Source of the DNA: Artocarpus heterophyllus
Taxonomy: Eukaryota > Streptophyta > Magnoliopsida > Rosales > Moraceae
Reading direction: 5' to 3'
DNA: 64,000 nucleotides
Assembly: GCA_025403435.1 (NCBI GenBank)
Contig: CM046353.1
Location: 22,141,987-22,205,986 of the forward strand
The notes below the pieces were generated by a model. That model saw only the letters and a list, made by a program, of their open reading frames with translations. It searched no databases and was not told the DNA's origin. Shown here piece after piece: positions 23,764-34,565 of the stretch. Each line of letters opens with the position of its first letter. Position 1 is the stretch's first letter. A program made the position numbers and the translations under genes.

Positions 23764-24173
23764 GGAGTGAGTCTCATGATTTACTCAGATCAATAGGAGA
23801 TCAATTTGAGAGATTAAAAGTGATACTCTTCTAGTGAGCATCTAAAAACTCCCTGAGAGCTTTTGTTCACAAATCACGAGCACTAGCTTTGGGTTCTCTC
23901 TGTTGGTTGGAAGGAGAGTCACCGGTGGAAGAGCTGTACGTGTGAGCCCACACTCACTCTGGTTGTGGATAGAGAATAGCAAAGAAGACCAGTTGGTTGA
24001 GGCTCTTCTGGAACGTTACTTCTCTACACGGGTCGGGCAGGTTCTTCGGCACACTGAGGTTAGTAAGATCTGTTTAATTTAGACATATAACATGTCAAAC
24101 TTGTGTCTTGGAAATTACTCTGATGACAAATTTTTAAAAAATTCCGCTGCGCACTTTGTTTCCAACAGTTACA

Positions 24174-25324
24174 TTAGTAGGCATGATGTTACATTTTAGA
24201 GGAACCTCCGTTTAGAAAATCTATTTTTCTAATTGAAATTTATTCATCTAAAGACAATCAGGTGATAAGAAATTTGGTTTTAAAGAACTTTTGATGGCTT
24301 TCCAACATTAGAAAAATTTGCCCATGAAAGTTTATCAAAAAACTGTTTTGAGACCTTGGTAGTGGGTTTTTTTTTTTTTTTTTTAAACGAGGTAGTGGAA
24401 TATTTATTGTCCTGCATTTGCTTGTGTATATATAGTAGTTGACCAATGGTTTTTTTCTCATTCTTCTTTTTGGTTAAGTGGCAGTCTCGTCTGTAAAAGT
24501 CATTTATGTTTTAAATGCGTTCCAACCATTCCTTTTGAAAGTTAATTTGAGAACTCCTCTTAGAGAGACAAGATGATATTTTCCAAGATTTTTGTTTCAC
24601 GGCTAGTTCCTTCTTCATAATTGTTGTGTAGCTGATTTCATAAAAATATCTTGCATGGAAACATATTCTTCTTTTTGGATTTATTTCCTTTCTAACTATC
24701 AAATTGGAGAAAGGAACAAAAAAGTTGCAGGTGTCTTCTTCTTGCAAAGTTTCTTAAGCGTTGCAGACTAAACAAGCAAGTTGAGAAAGTTTACGCTACC
24801 GTATTTAGTATCATGTCCGTTGCCATTATTTTGGGAAGGGCAACCTTGTTTACACAATGCGAGTTATGCCTTATTTTGGATCCTCATAACTAATGTAAAC
24901 ATGATTGAAGTTATTGTACCAGTTGCGCTTGAGATTATTACTTCTATTTCTAATTTGCTTTGTTACACACCACTCAAGTTAATTTGTTTAGCTAATTTGA
25001 TGTTAAAATCATTAATATTGAGGCAAGCTAGCTCGGTCAACTTTAAAGTACTTGCATTCCGTTTTTGCCTTTGCAGCAATGAGCAGGTTGCTTGGTATGC
25101 TCCTAAAATTCCATAAAATTTCATTGGTCTTATTCATCTTGATGAAAATAAAAGCTGCATTTGACTATTTGTGAAGTTAATTCTTCCTCGAACCTTTCCC
25201 ATGTACTTCTTTTGCCATCCAAAAAATTGACTTCTTACGGTGCATTGAGAAATTAAATAAAGATCCCTATTATTTGGTTATTATATAATTGTAATTGCTA
25301 ACATTTTTATTTAATAGGGAGGAG
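24174..25324. other. Host stretch between old elements, no gene recognised
   Basis: Before the nested insertions this DNA was probably continuous with 6883. It has a poly-T run at 24367-24384 and an open frame at 24781-25116 (+, 111 codons) that I do not recognise and that lacks supporting context. I cannot support a gene here. Confidence 0.5.
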
Positions 25325-25850
25325 TGGTGGAAAAATCAATTTGGTGATGCAGCGGAGTTTTAAAATTTTTATTTAATCACTAGAAAACTAACTCATGATG
25401 CTATAAACAATAAATTAATCTAATTTAACATATCAATTAAAGACTGGAAACAACACTTCGACTAAACAGTTCTTCAAGAATGAATCTATACTGTTAGATC
25501 TCAATGCTATTCTCTTCCTTCAGATCATTGTACGTGTGGACACAACTCAGCAAACCTCCACCACAGCTATACTCTTTCCAACCACTTAAGTACTTAATAA
25601 CTAGAATTACAAAAGATGAGCAACCCAAGGTCTCCTCTGTAATTTGCACTTAGGTAGGCTGAGAATACATAAAGACTCTCGGTCTCTATTTATAGAACTA
25701 GTAGAGGAGTCAGAAATCTATCAGGATTAGGAGATAAATTTTCTCTTTCCTCTCTTGAAGTTGGTGCCACCCTTAGGAGAATTATCTCCAAAAATTCAAC
25801 CACTCATAGTGTAGGGATTTGTGATTATCTGCATCATTTAGGATATCTCC
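25325..25850 (-). repeat. Probable old LTR remnant (minus), left segment
   Basis: Read on the minus strand it has a TATA-like CTATAAATAG (about 25697-25706) followed by roughly 370 bp of leader-like sequence. It ends in a segment (ctccgctgcatcacc...ttttccacca) that resembles the U5 end of copia LTRs. The Tat element splits it at 25850, and it seems to continue at 55804-56046. The outer boundaries are unclear. Confidence 0.45.
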
Positions 25851-26486
25851 TGTTGATGCTTACCGTGATCCGGCGTCGGATCAACACCACGTGCGGCTGC
25901 GCACGGTCTGACTCTCCTTTGATCTGCCTCTGCCCGATCGGACGTACCTGCAACAAGAGGAGGGACGCTTCGGAGGCAATAGAAAGGTTAGTCGATAGAC
26001 AAGGGCTCTCCGATGCTCAAGGCAGGGTTTGCTTGGTAGAGGGCGGCAGCCAGTTAGGTGGGAAGGAAGAATCCCTCTAGAATGCCATAAATGCATCCTA
26101 TTTATAGGCCACCACTTGGATCAGGTGTAAGGTGGGTTTTACCCACGACCCGGGTGTCACATCAAGGTGTGTCAGGCAGTAGGTGACAAGTGTCATGTCC
26201 CTCGTCCGACGGATTGGACTCCATCGGACAGCGAGTTAATTGCCTTGTGTTGGCCTATAAGGGCGAGTGGCAGCCTGCTTGCGAGTAAGAATCACCCAAC
26301 CCGAGCTAGTGTATATTCCGAGGTGGTAGCCTTCGTGGCGTGCAGCCTCGGAGGCCCCGAAAGGCACCTCAGGAGGGCGCCCGTCGTGTCAGGGGGCTGA
26401 AGCAAGCTTACCGAAGTTCTGCTGAGCTTATTAGCCGACCACCCAAGTTTATTTCCTCTTCGGTGGCGCCGAACTCACCCTCAACA
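25851..26486 (-). repeat. 3' LTR of the Tat-like element
   Basis: The 636-bp LTR reads TGTTGATGCTTACC...CACCCTCAACA on the plus strand. It is nearly identical to 55154-55798, and a TATA box on the minus strand corresponds to 26097-26106. It carries no CG-rich hairpin motif cluster. Confidence 0.92.
26097..26106 (-). promoter_or_regulatory. TATA box of the Tat 3' LTR
   Basis: TATAAATAGG on the minus strand is conserved at 55400-55409 in the other LTR. Confidence 0.65.
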
Positions 26487-26504
26487 TTAGCCCCCTAGTT
26501 CACC
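26487..26504 (-). other. Polypurine tract (Tat)
   Basis: On the minus strand, GAACTAGGGGGCTAA ends directly at the 3' LTR. Confidence 0.8.
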
Positions 26505-26712
26505 TGGTCGGTGTCCGGTAGGGTGGACTATGACGAGCGAGTGAGGTCGCCTGAAAGGAAGAAGGCCAAACGACACTTCGAAGGGGGATGAGGCGAAAAG
26601 ATGCGTGGATCAAACGGAGGACGCGTGTCGCGTTGTGGCCGTCTGCACCGCCTGATAGGCGTAATGATCGTGCTTCTTGGTTTTTCGCGCCCAAATTTCC
26701 CACCTGAAATGG

Positions 26713-26722
26713 CTATAAATAG
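26713..26722 (+). promoter_or_regulatory. TATA box for the antisense gene of the Tat element
   Basis: CTATAAATAG on the plus strand lies about 150 bp upstream of the first ATG of the antisense frame (26866). A CT/A-rich start-like region (ttcattctcag) lies about 35 bp downstream. It is not part of the LTR. Confidence 0.6.
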
Positions 26723-26865
26723 GGCCATCCTCTTTGTTATTTTCACTTCATTCTCAGAATCTTTGCACCTAAGAGTTTTAGCTATCAAGCTCTAATTATA
26801 TACCCGAGGATCATATCTCCTCGAGCTTTCGAAACCCGAGCAGGTAATTTCCCCAAAGTGACAAA

Positions 26866-29268
26866 ATGAGTGATCTCACCGATTCTCAAAATTTAGAGGT
26901 CTCCTGGTCGAAAAGTAGTGTAGAGAGTAGTTCATCTACTACCTAGACCGACACCGAGGAAGTGTCTCCAGGACAGGATGGAGCCAGCCGACTCGAGCAA
27001 ATCCTAAGGGTCGACTCCCAAACGGACACCCGAGCAGGAGTTTCTGAACATGTTGGATGGGCAAAGGCTGATTAGGCCGTCTAGGGAGCAGGACCCTTAT
27101 GTCTGGTCGGCTACCGCAAGCTCATCCTGAGTTTTTTCAAGGATGCTCCGAGCACATCCAGCCGGATGCTGGGGCTCCTGTCCAAGTTGCGGGGGTGATA
27201 ATGGTAGATGTTTTCGACGAGGAACAGGCAGCCGAGGAGGTGGAAGCGGATCAGCCAGAGATCAAGGAGCAGGAGGTCCAGGTCACCCGCGTCCGAGGCG
27301 TGACGGCGTATCGGGTAACCAGGCATAGGCAGACCTCAACGGCGGGTTATACAAGTGCCATCACGGAGTCATGGTTGGAGAATCTACGCATTCGAGTACG
27401 GCATCCTGGATGACGTGACTCTCATCAGTTCCAGGCGAGGGCGATTCACCTTTAAACGCCCTCTAGGATGTATCACACTCTATGCCGAGTTCTTCAGGGC
27501 TGGGCTGCGCCTCCTGTTCCACCCCTTTCTGCAGTCGAGCACTTAATGATTTCAACATGTGCCCTGCTCAGCTGAACCCAAATAGCTACAGGTCACTGAT
27601 CGGGATGTACATATTATGGAGGTACCACCGGGACACCGAGATGCCGCTGGAAGCTTTCAAGCAAGTATACAAGATGAGGAAGCTTCCTCGACAGTCCAGT
27701 TGGTACTACGTCATCGGCTTCCGGAAAGATTTTATCTTGGGCAACCCCTACTCAGATAAACTCTAGAAGTACGAATGGTTCTACATCGGGGGAAATTATC
27801 TAGCCCCAGTCGGTGAGACCATGCCTGCAGACCAACGCGTGCCGAGGTCATTCGAGCAAGGGCATGTGTGGACCAAGCGGCCTTGGGCACCAAGCCGTGT
27901 GATCAGGGCGGTCGAAGACCTGTTTGAAAAGCCGGAGTTGACCAGGCAACAGTCCTTCCTTCTCAGGAAGGAAACTTTATCCGGTTATGGCTGGTTCAGG
28001 GAACCCAATAGAATAAATCCCCAAACTGTCCGCCCTGTCCAGGATTTCGGGCAGGTTACAATTGCTTGACCTGGTGTCATGGACGTCCTAGGACCAAGCA
28101 CTTCCCGATCCGGATGGCCGACAAGGGAGCCTTCATCGCCCAGTTTTGAGGACTCGTCGAGTGGTTCCTTCGATGCGGGGCCACCCGTAGCCGACGAGGA
28201 CCTCGAGGACGTGATACGGCTCCTGTACCCATCCTGCTAGCTCCGAATCAGAGGTCAGCCTCGAGTTTTTCTTCTTTTTTTTTTATATATGTGCCGACCT
28301 TATTCTGACTTGGTGTTTTGTTGTGCAGAAATGTCGTCGCTGCCAAGCTCCATTGCTGGTAGACGGGCTCTAATGGAGAGCCTAAGAAAGCAAAAGGGCA
28401 AAGCAGTCGAGACCGGGAGGAAGCGTAAGCGGATGCCTAGGCCTGAGCTTCCCCCTCACCCCGAACAGGTCTCCACATCAGTCCAAGTACCGCCACCTCC
28501 TGCCTCAGCCGAGCAGGGACACGCTGGAAGTGACGCCCGTCGATGACTACGACGGGAGGCTCGTTCGAGGATCCGTAGAGAAGGCGCCCGAACTACCGCA
28601 GCATCATTCTCGAACGTCTCGAGGATGTGATGCCTTAGGCTGAATTTTTTATGAACATCTGCGGGAGGACTTCTAGAGCCTCTGTAATACGGCCTTCCGA
28701 ACCACTACCACCATAAGTATTCGTCCAGTACCAAGCATTTAAATTTCTCCTTTATCACATTGCCGAGCACTGACGTCTTGATTCTTGTAGATGAGTGCTG
28801 TTCTGCACATGGTCCACTCCTCTGGGATGAAAGACATCTATAAGGAGAAGGAGATGCACAAGAAAACCCTCCTCAAGAAGGTGGACGTAGACAAGAAGCT
28901 CGGTGCCAGGAACATTGAGCTAGACCAAGCCAAGGAGTCTATTTCTTAGGCCTAGGAGGAAGCCCATAAAGCTTAAGGCCGAGGCTGGGGAGGCTTTGAG
29001 GCAGGCTAGGGAGGCGAAGGATGAAGCTGCACGGCTTAAAGGGTAGTTGACATCCCTCCAGGCCGAGCACCAGCACTTTGTGGACGAGCTTCTAAGACGT
29101 CTGGCTCGAGCGGTGGACAAGTTTAAGGCATCCCTGGAATACGCTGATCTTTATTATTATGGCATGACCGACCTCCGCGAACATCTGATTTGGCAGCACC
29201 CCGAGGCAGAGGGCTTCGATTGGTCGGTCATTGTCGAGCCTGATCAAGACGCTACCCAGCAACAATAG
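26866..29268 (+). pseudogene. Antisense ORF of the Tat element (PF04195-like, 'putative gypsy type transposon')
   Basis: The gene is on the strand opposite to gag-pol, between integrase and the 3' LTR. The ATG at 26866 opens an acidic, serine-rich N-terminus that is cut by a TAG near 26944. Frames at 27099-27413, 27355-27546, 27482-27766 and 27821-28069 together hold a conserved region (EYGILDDVTLISS, CITLYAEFFRAGLRL, LNPNSYRSLIGM, YEWFYIGG, GYGWFREPN). From memory, this matches the plant family PF04195. Intron-like junctions follow: AG|GTCAGC at 28252 to TTGTGCAG at 28328, and an acceptor TTCTTGTAG at 28790. Downstream are a basic segment (28332-28546) and a C-terminal coiled-coil-like part (28791-28950 and 29047-29268). 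It is broken by stops and frameshifts. The function is unknown even in intact relatives. Confidence 0.75.
28254..28328 (+). other. Predicted intron 1 of the antisense gene
   Basis: The donor AG|GTCAGC is followed by a T-rich tract and the acceptor TTGTTGTGCAG. The 75-nt length is near the plant minimum. The frame opens right after it with ATGTCGTCGCTG. Confidence 0.5.
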
Positions 29269-29454
29269 GGCGAATGAGGAAGTCATCGTGGTAGACTGAC
29301 GATGACGATAGGGATGGCCAGAGCACAGCCGATGGCAGAGGCGAGGAAGACATGGCTGGGGGCGAGACCCATGCTTAGGCTGATTTTTAGCCTTTTGTTG
29401 TTTTTGACTTGTCCAGGGCTCGGGAGGTGTCTGGTTTATTGTACCTCTCCTATA

Positions 29455-29460
29455 AATAAA
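29455..29460 (+). terminator. Possible polyadenylation signal of the antisense gene
   Basis: AATAAA occurs about 190 bp after the last antisense frame, in a T-rich context. Confidence 0.35.
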
Positions 29461-30222
29461 AATTTATTTCCTGTTCTTCTCTTCTCGGATTGTTGTATGC
29501 ATTTTTGCTCTACAATATTTTCCAAGTGCGAGTGTCCTCGGGTTATTATGTTCTCGTTTCGACGTGAGAGGTTCCTCGAAGATACGGTTATCGCTATGAA
29601 TTGCTGAGTAACCATATACCTCGGTCTTCAGACTTGGACCAGAATGCTTCACGTTTCCAAGTTAGATGCTCCTCGGGGAGGATTCCTGGCTGGGACTGAG
29701 TTTCGTCTCGATAGCATCGAGTTATCCGAGCGAGGTTCAAGTTATCTGAGTAGTTATCCTTGTCCGCTCAGTTAATCCGAGCGAGGTTTAGGTTTCTGAT
29801 CTCTACCAGGCAAAGCACAACGGCGTGTGGCTACCCTTACCCTATTGCCCCCCTAGACTTATTTAAGTTTTTTTGAGGAAACTTTGCAAGTGTAGGACTC
29901 GTCGGGCACGCTGTTGTGCCAAGCAACTTGCTGGGTTGTCTATACGACGACAGACCTAAGGTCGGTATGTCGACCAGCCCCCCAGCCCGATGGACAAGAA
30001 TGACTCCCTCGTCGGGAGTTATTGTCTTGTCCTCCGAGCTAGAGTTACGGTGTTCTTTTTCAGATCCACATTTCCTTCAAATGCATTGCTCAATTGGAAT
30101 TGTGTAGGAAAGTTGTATTCCATTAATGTGATATGTATATACATTTTTCTAGTCCTATTGAGTAGGTCTAGTTATAAAAGAATTCTAGCCAGAGGTCAAA
30201 AAAGGGTTTTCTGGCTATGAAT
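29461..30222. other. Non-coding spacer of the Tat element
   Basis: This lies between the end of the antisense gene and the stop of integrase. No supported coding sequence is seen on either strand. Confidence 0.55.
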
Positions 30223-31065
30223 TTAGCAAAAGAATCTTTTCAGGAGCTCGGCGTTCCAAGGATGTCCGAGCCGATTTCCTTTCATGTCAGATAATCTGTA
30301 CGTGCCTGGTCGTACGATGTCATCGACCCTAAACGGACCTTCCCACTTTAGACCAAAGGACCCGAGGCCGGGCTGTTGAACCATGACCTTCTTCACTACC
30401 AAGTCTCCAACCTTAAAACTTCTGGTCTGGACTCTCTTGTTGTAATACTGAGCTACTACTTGATTCCGAGCTGCGCTATGAACCGTCGCCTAGTTTTTTT
30501 TTCTTCGAGTAGATCGAACTCGGTCATCATCAACTCTGTGTTCAGAGTCTCCTCGTACTGTTCAATTTTGAAGCTTGTTAACCCTACCTCGGCTAGGATG
30601 ACAGCCTCGGCCCTGTAAATGAGGGAGAACTGGTGTTTCTCCGGTCGCCGTCTGGGCAGTTGTTCGGTATGCCCAGAGTACTTGTGGGAGTTCGTCAATC
30701 CACACACCTTTGAGCCCCTCAATTTTTTTCTTCAGGTTGTCTTCGATTGTCTTGTTCACTGGCCTCCACCTGGCCGTTACTCTATGGATAGCTTGGGGAG
30801 GAGAAGACCTTCCTAATGCCGAGCCTTTCACATAGGCGGAGGAGACCCAAAGATTCAAACTGTTTGGCGTTGTCGGTCACAATCGTGCGCGGGAATCCAA
30901 ACCGACAAATGATGTTCTTCCAGACGAAGTTGGTGCACTTAGCTTCAGTCATGTTGGTATAGGGTTCAACTTCGATCCATTTCGTAAGATAATCTATGGC
31001 CACGATGTAGTACTTGAATTACGATCGGGCCGACGGAGGAGTCTGATCAAGTCGATGGCCCATTT
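30223..31065 (-). pseudogene. Tat integrase, C-terminal half
   Basis: On the minus strand the integrase core continues with [69 protein letters not shown] and a C-terminal segment that ends in a TAA at 30223-30225. The two visible catalytic regions are the D of DYLTKW and the D of TDNAKQF. Frames change near 30790 and 30640, and the E-containing motif is damaged. The other half is at 50272-50800. The two were separated by the copia insertion at AAATG/CATTT, just inside the core domain. Confidence 0.88.
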
Positions 31066-31823
31066 TGTTAGACATGTATGCCCTAAGGAGTAAAAATGTA
31101 ATACGTTTTTAGAGACATTTTTATCAATAAAGAATTTATTCATTTATATATACCACATCTTGTCCTCTTTACGTTCATATTTGTTGACTGTATGATAAGC
31201 AAACAGTAGTCTGAGACTGTCAGTCTAAACCTTAAGAATTGGGCATATGATGGAATGATTATGCAGAAGACACGATTCTTAAGGTGACGGTCTAAAACAT
31301 ATGATCCGCAATCGAGGGAATAAAGTTGGGCGCTTTATTCATGTAAAGATTGTTATGTTGTCTATATCCTCTTTGGGAGATGGTTTGTCTGGACCGTCGG
31401 AGTTGGACTCCGTGAATAGAAACATTGTCGCTTTGTCATAGGTGACAATGTGTCAGATCGGGACATAAAGTGAATTGATTTGGATTAATAATTCTGTCTT
31501 GGAAAATCGATTCACTTTAGACAATCACTTGTATTGTATCTTAATCCTAAGATGAATAGTGGGCCCGTTGTCTCGACTTGTGTCTTTTGATGTACCAATG
31601 GGTGACTCCTACATCTCTATAGTGGTATGCATGCCGGTACATTGGAGGCATGACTCTTGATATCGTAGACTTGTTATTTATAGATATGGAATCCATAGCT
31701 CCTCCTTAGGAGTAATGATATCCTCTTATATGCGTTGTCCTATAATTGGAAAACTGGAGCGCTCAACCATTTGGATACATAGGTGTAACCGAATGGTATA
31801 CTATCTTTGGATAGTAAGTTTTC

Positions 31824-32362
31824 TAATGGTGAGACAATGGAACGTAAGATAAAAATAATCGGGAAAGTAAGACAGAACTTGTCCTTAAGCCGATTATGGA
31901 TTATCATATAGGGATACGATACACTTTGTTATGTCATGGAGACTTAGCTACACGAGCTTCGTAATTCTATAAAGTTTGCGAGTGCAGCTCCAAGCTTTTA
32001 GTGGAGTAGCGTTGGAGTTGATAATTATGAAATGTATATCTGGGATATTGGGTTTCATAATTATCATGAGCTTGAACTTTATAGGTCCATTTTAATGGTG
32101 AGACAATGGGACGTACGATAAAAATAATCGGGAAGGTAAGACAGAACTTATCCTTAAGCCGATTATGGATTATCATATGGGGATACGATACACTTTGATA
32201 TGTCATGGAGACTTAGCTACACGAGCTTCGTAATTCTATAAAGTTCGAGAGTGCAGCTCCAAGCTTTTAGTGGAGTAGCGTTGGAGTTGATAATTGTGAA
32301 ATGTATATCTAGGATATTGGGTTTCATAATTATCATGAGCTTGAACTTTATAGGTCCATTTT
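31824..32362 (+). repeat. 269-bp tandem duplication in the outer copia 5' LTR
   Basis: The block starting 'taatggtgagacaatgg' at 31824 starts again at 32093, with few differences. No other family A LTR in the window has it. The break joins 'ttttaatgg' and 'ttctaatgg', a small region of matching sequence. Confidence 0.85.
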
Positions 32363-32772
32363 GGTCCCCTTTGCTAGCTCACAAAATCCTGTAACGACGC
32401 GACGTGTTATTCCAATAATTGATGACTTTTGTCGGATTTATCGGATTGGTTTAAAATTTGTAAGAATCAAATAATTCATGTCTTTTTATTGGTTGAATTA
32501 ATTTTGTAATAAAATTAATTTAAGATAAACTTGTTGAATTATTGGATCAGATAATTCTTGTCTGTTTATCGGTTGATTTAATTTTGGATAAATTAGATCA
32601 AGATAAACTTGTAGAATTATTGTGAATTGATTTATTTTCTTAGAGCTTATCTTGATAAAGTTTGTTTTGATAAGATATCTTCTCTATTGGGTTATTTGAA
32701 TCAAAATTGAGGCTTTATCCTTTAGAATCTCGGGTGGAAAATAAAAGATTCGCGGAAATTTTTTCTCGGGAG

Positions 32773-32812
32773 TTCGGCCTGCTGATAAGAATGTTCGGCC
32801 TGCCGATCAGCG
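32773..32812 (+). repeat. CG-rich hairpin motif cluster, outer copia 5' LTR
   Basis: It holds two units, one exact (TCGGCCTGCCGA, followed by TCAGCGG). The TATA box is about 125 bp downstream. Confidence 0.88.
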
Positions 32813-32935
32813 GAATATAAGATTACGCGTTTTCATGTGGATCTTATCATATATTGATCCAAACTTGATTCTGTTTCGAGTTTTTGAGACCTAATCTGAT
32901 AAGGACTGACCCCAGGACCAAGGGCTATATAAAGG

Positions 32936-32944
32936 GAGTAAGTC
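32936..32944 (+). promoter_or_regulatory. LTR TATA box, outer copia 5' LTR
   Basis: TATATAAAG is in the conserved family A context. This is the promoter that would drive the genomic RNA. Confidence 0.78.
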
Positions 32945-33320
32945 TCATGATTTACTTAGATCAATTGAGAGATTAAGAGTGATACTCTTCTAGTGAGCAT
33001 CTGAAAACTCCCTGAGAGCTTTTGTTCACAAATCACGAACACTAGCTTTCGGTTCTCTCTCTTGGTTGGAAGGAGAGTCATCGGTGGAAGAGCTGTACGT
33101 GTGAACCCACACTCACTCCGGTTGTGGATAAAGAATAGCAAAGAAGACCAGTTGGTTGAGGCTCTTCTGGAACGTTACATCTCTTCACAGGCTGCGGAGG
33201 TTCTTCACACAAAGGTTAGTAAGATCTGTCTAATTTATACATATAACATGTCAAACTTGTGTTTTGGAAATTACTCTGATGAAAATTTTTAAAATTCCGC
33301 TGCGCACCATGCTTCCAACA

Positions 33321-33336
33321 ATTGGTGTCAGAGACA
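33321..33336 (+). other. Primer-binding site, outer copia
   Basis: ATTGGTGTCAGAGACA directly follows the LTR. It is a tRNA-Met-type site with one change from the usual TGGTATCAGAG, which the inner element keeps. Confidence 0.85.
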
Positions 33337-33826
33337 TGGTTTTTACATAAATTTACAAGTTTGTGATCATGTTATATGCATAAATTTTGTGATCTCTATC
33401 TCTCCTATGCTTGAATTGAATTTTATAGAGAGATGGCACCCTAGGTTTCTATATAATATATGTGTTGTCATGAATTATGTGGTGAATGTTTATTAATTAA
33501 TTATGGTTGATTAAATCGTTGTTTAATTAGTTATTAATTAATTAATACCGGTTATGGTTCCTTAGAGGTTAGAATGTGTATTTAGGTTTTTTATGTAATT
33601 AGATAGGCGGACTATCATCTCCGTCTAGGAATTGTTATTTAAATTTGCAAGAATTTTTGTAATTAAATAATTATTTTAAGAAGATAGATCTAGAAGACGG
33701 ATCTAGAAGAATGACGATGGCGCCCCTAGGTATTTCCTGAGTCTCTAATTTTATGTTTTTGAATTATTGAAAATATAATTGATAAATTGCATTAAAGTTG
33801 TATTTTCTGGAATAATTTTTCCTGCT

Positions 33827-33888
33827 CGGTCGGCATGCCGGACGTCACAGTTCGACAGGCCGAAGGTCACAGATCGACAGGCCGAAGG
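33827..33888. repeat. CG-rich hairpin motif cluster in the outer copia leader
   Basis: Units TCGGCATGCCGGA, TCGACAGGCCGAA and TCGACAGGCCGAA are separated by 'ggtcacagat' or similar spacers. The inner element has a much longer cluster at the homologous place (42404-42620). Confidence 0.85.
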
Positions 33889-34565
33889 TCACAGATTACT
33901 TTGCTTGTCTGCATTATAATATGATTTACCATGTATGTTGATAACATGTCATATAGGATAGGGAGTGCCGCTCATATTAAAATTGTTCGTGCATAATTTT
34001 AAAATAAAACCTTAACTTCAGAAGATTGAGTGGGAGAAGGTTTTCGAAGAGAGGACCTAAGGCCTCCATCGTAGGTCCATAGGAAGAACATGGTCGTCCC
34101 GACCCCTAGGAAGGGATTTCTATAATGTACCAGATTAGATCTTTGAAAGGATAAGGTATTTTAGTATGATTTATGGTTGCACACCCCTAGGTGGTGATTA
34201 TAAATCATGGATAAAATATTGAAACGATGGTTACACACTCACGTTGATTTTATTATTAACCTCCCCTAGGAGCTCTGTTAAAAAAATTAATGGCCAAAGA
34301 AACGATTATTAGTATATGCTGGATCATACGGGTTCTAGATGGCATATATTAATCAGGAGGGGATTCGTGTTCCTAATTGAATTTGGCATGACTCCCCTCG
34401 GAGCTTGTTGAATTCTGAGTTGGGAATTATCGTTGTAAGGTTGTGATATTTTCAAGGTTTTGACACATAAACACATTTGTATGATTTACATGATTGTGTT
34501 ATCTTACTAAATTATCATATATGTTTGCTTATGTTTGGTATATGATTCTTTATTGTAGATTGAAA

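Larger units (their letters stand above)
22141..24167 (+). mobile_element. Solo LTR, copia family A, copy 2
   Basis: It runs from TGTTAGATATG to TTTCCAACA, 2027 bp, with perfect TSD GTTAC at 22136-22140 and 24168-24172. There is no primer-binding site or coding region. The insertion point is one base inside the 3' end of the old gypsy LTR. Confidence 0.95.
31066..33320 (+). repeat. 5' LTR of the outer copia
   Basis: The LTR runs from TGTTAGACATG to GCTTCCAACA. At 2255 bp it is longer than the 3' LTR because of a 269-bp tandem duplication (31824-32362). Confidence 0.93.
33215..34558 (+). other. Predicted 5'-leader intron of the outer copia
   Basis: The donor AAAG|GTTAGTAAG lies in U5 of the LTR. 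The acceptor TTCTTTATTGTAG ends at 34558, seven bases before the gag ATG (34566). A near-consensus branch site (CTTACTAAA, 34503-34511) is about 50 bases upstream. The same donor and acceptor are kept in the inner element. Splicing would remove the rest of U5 and the primer-binding site, giving an mRNA that can be translated but not reverse-transcribed. Confidence 0.55.

Noticed and set aside
24781..25116. 111-codon plus-strand frame in host DNA
   Set aside because: I recognise no family, and there is no promoter, splice or context support. It could be chance or a remnant.
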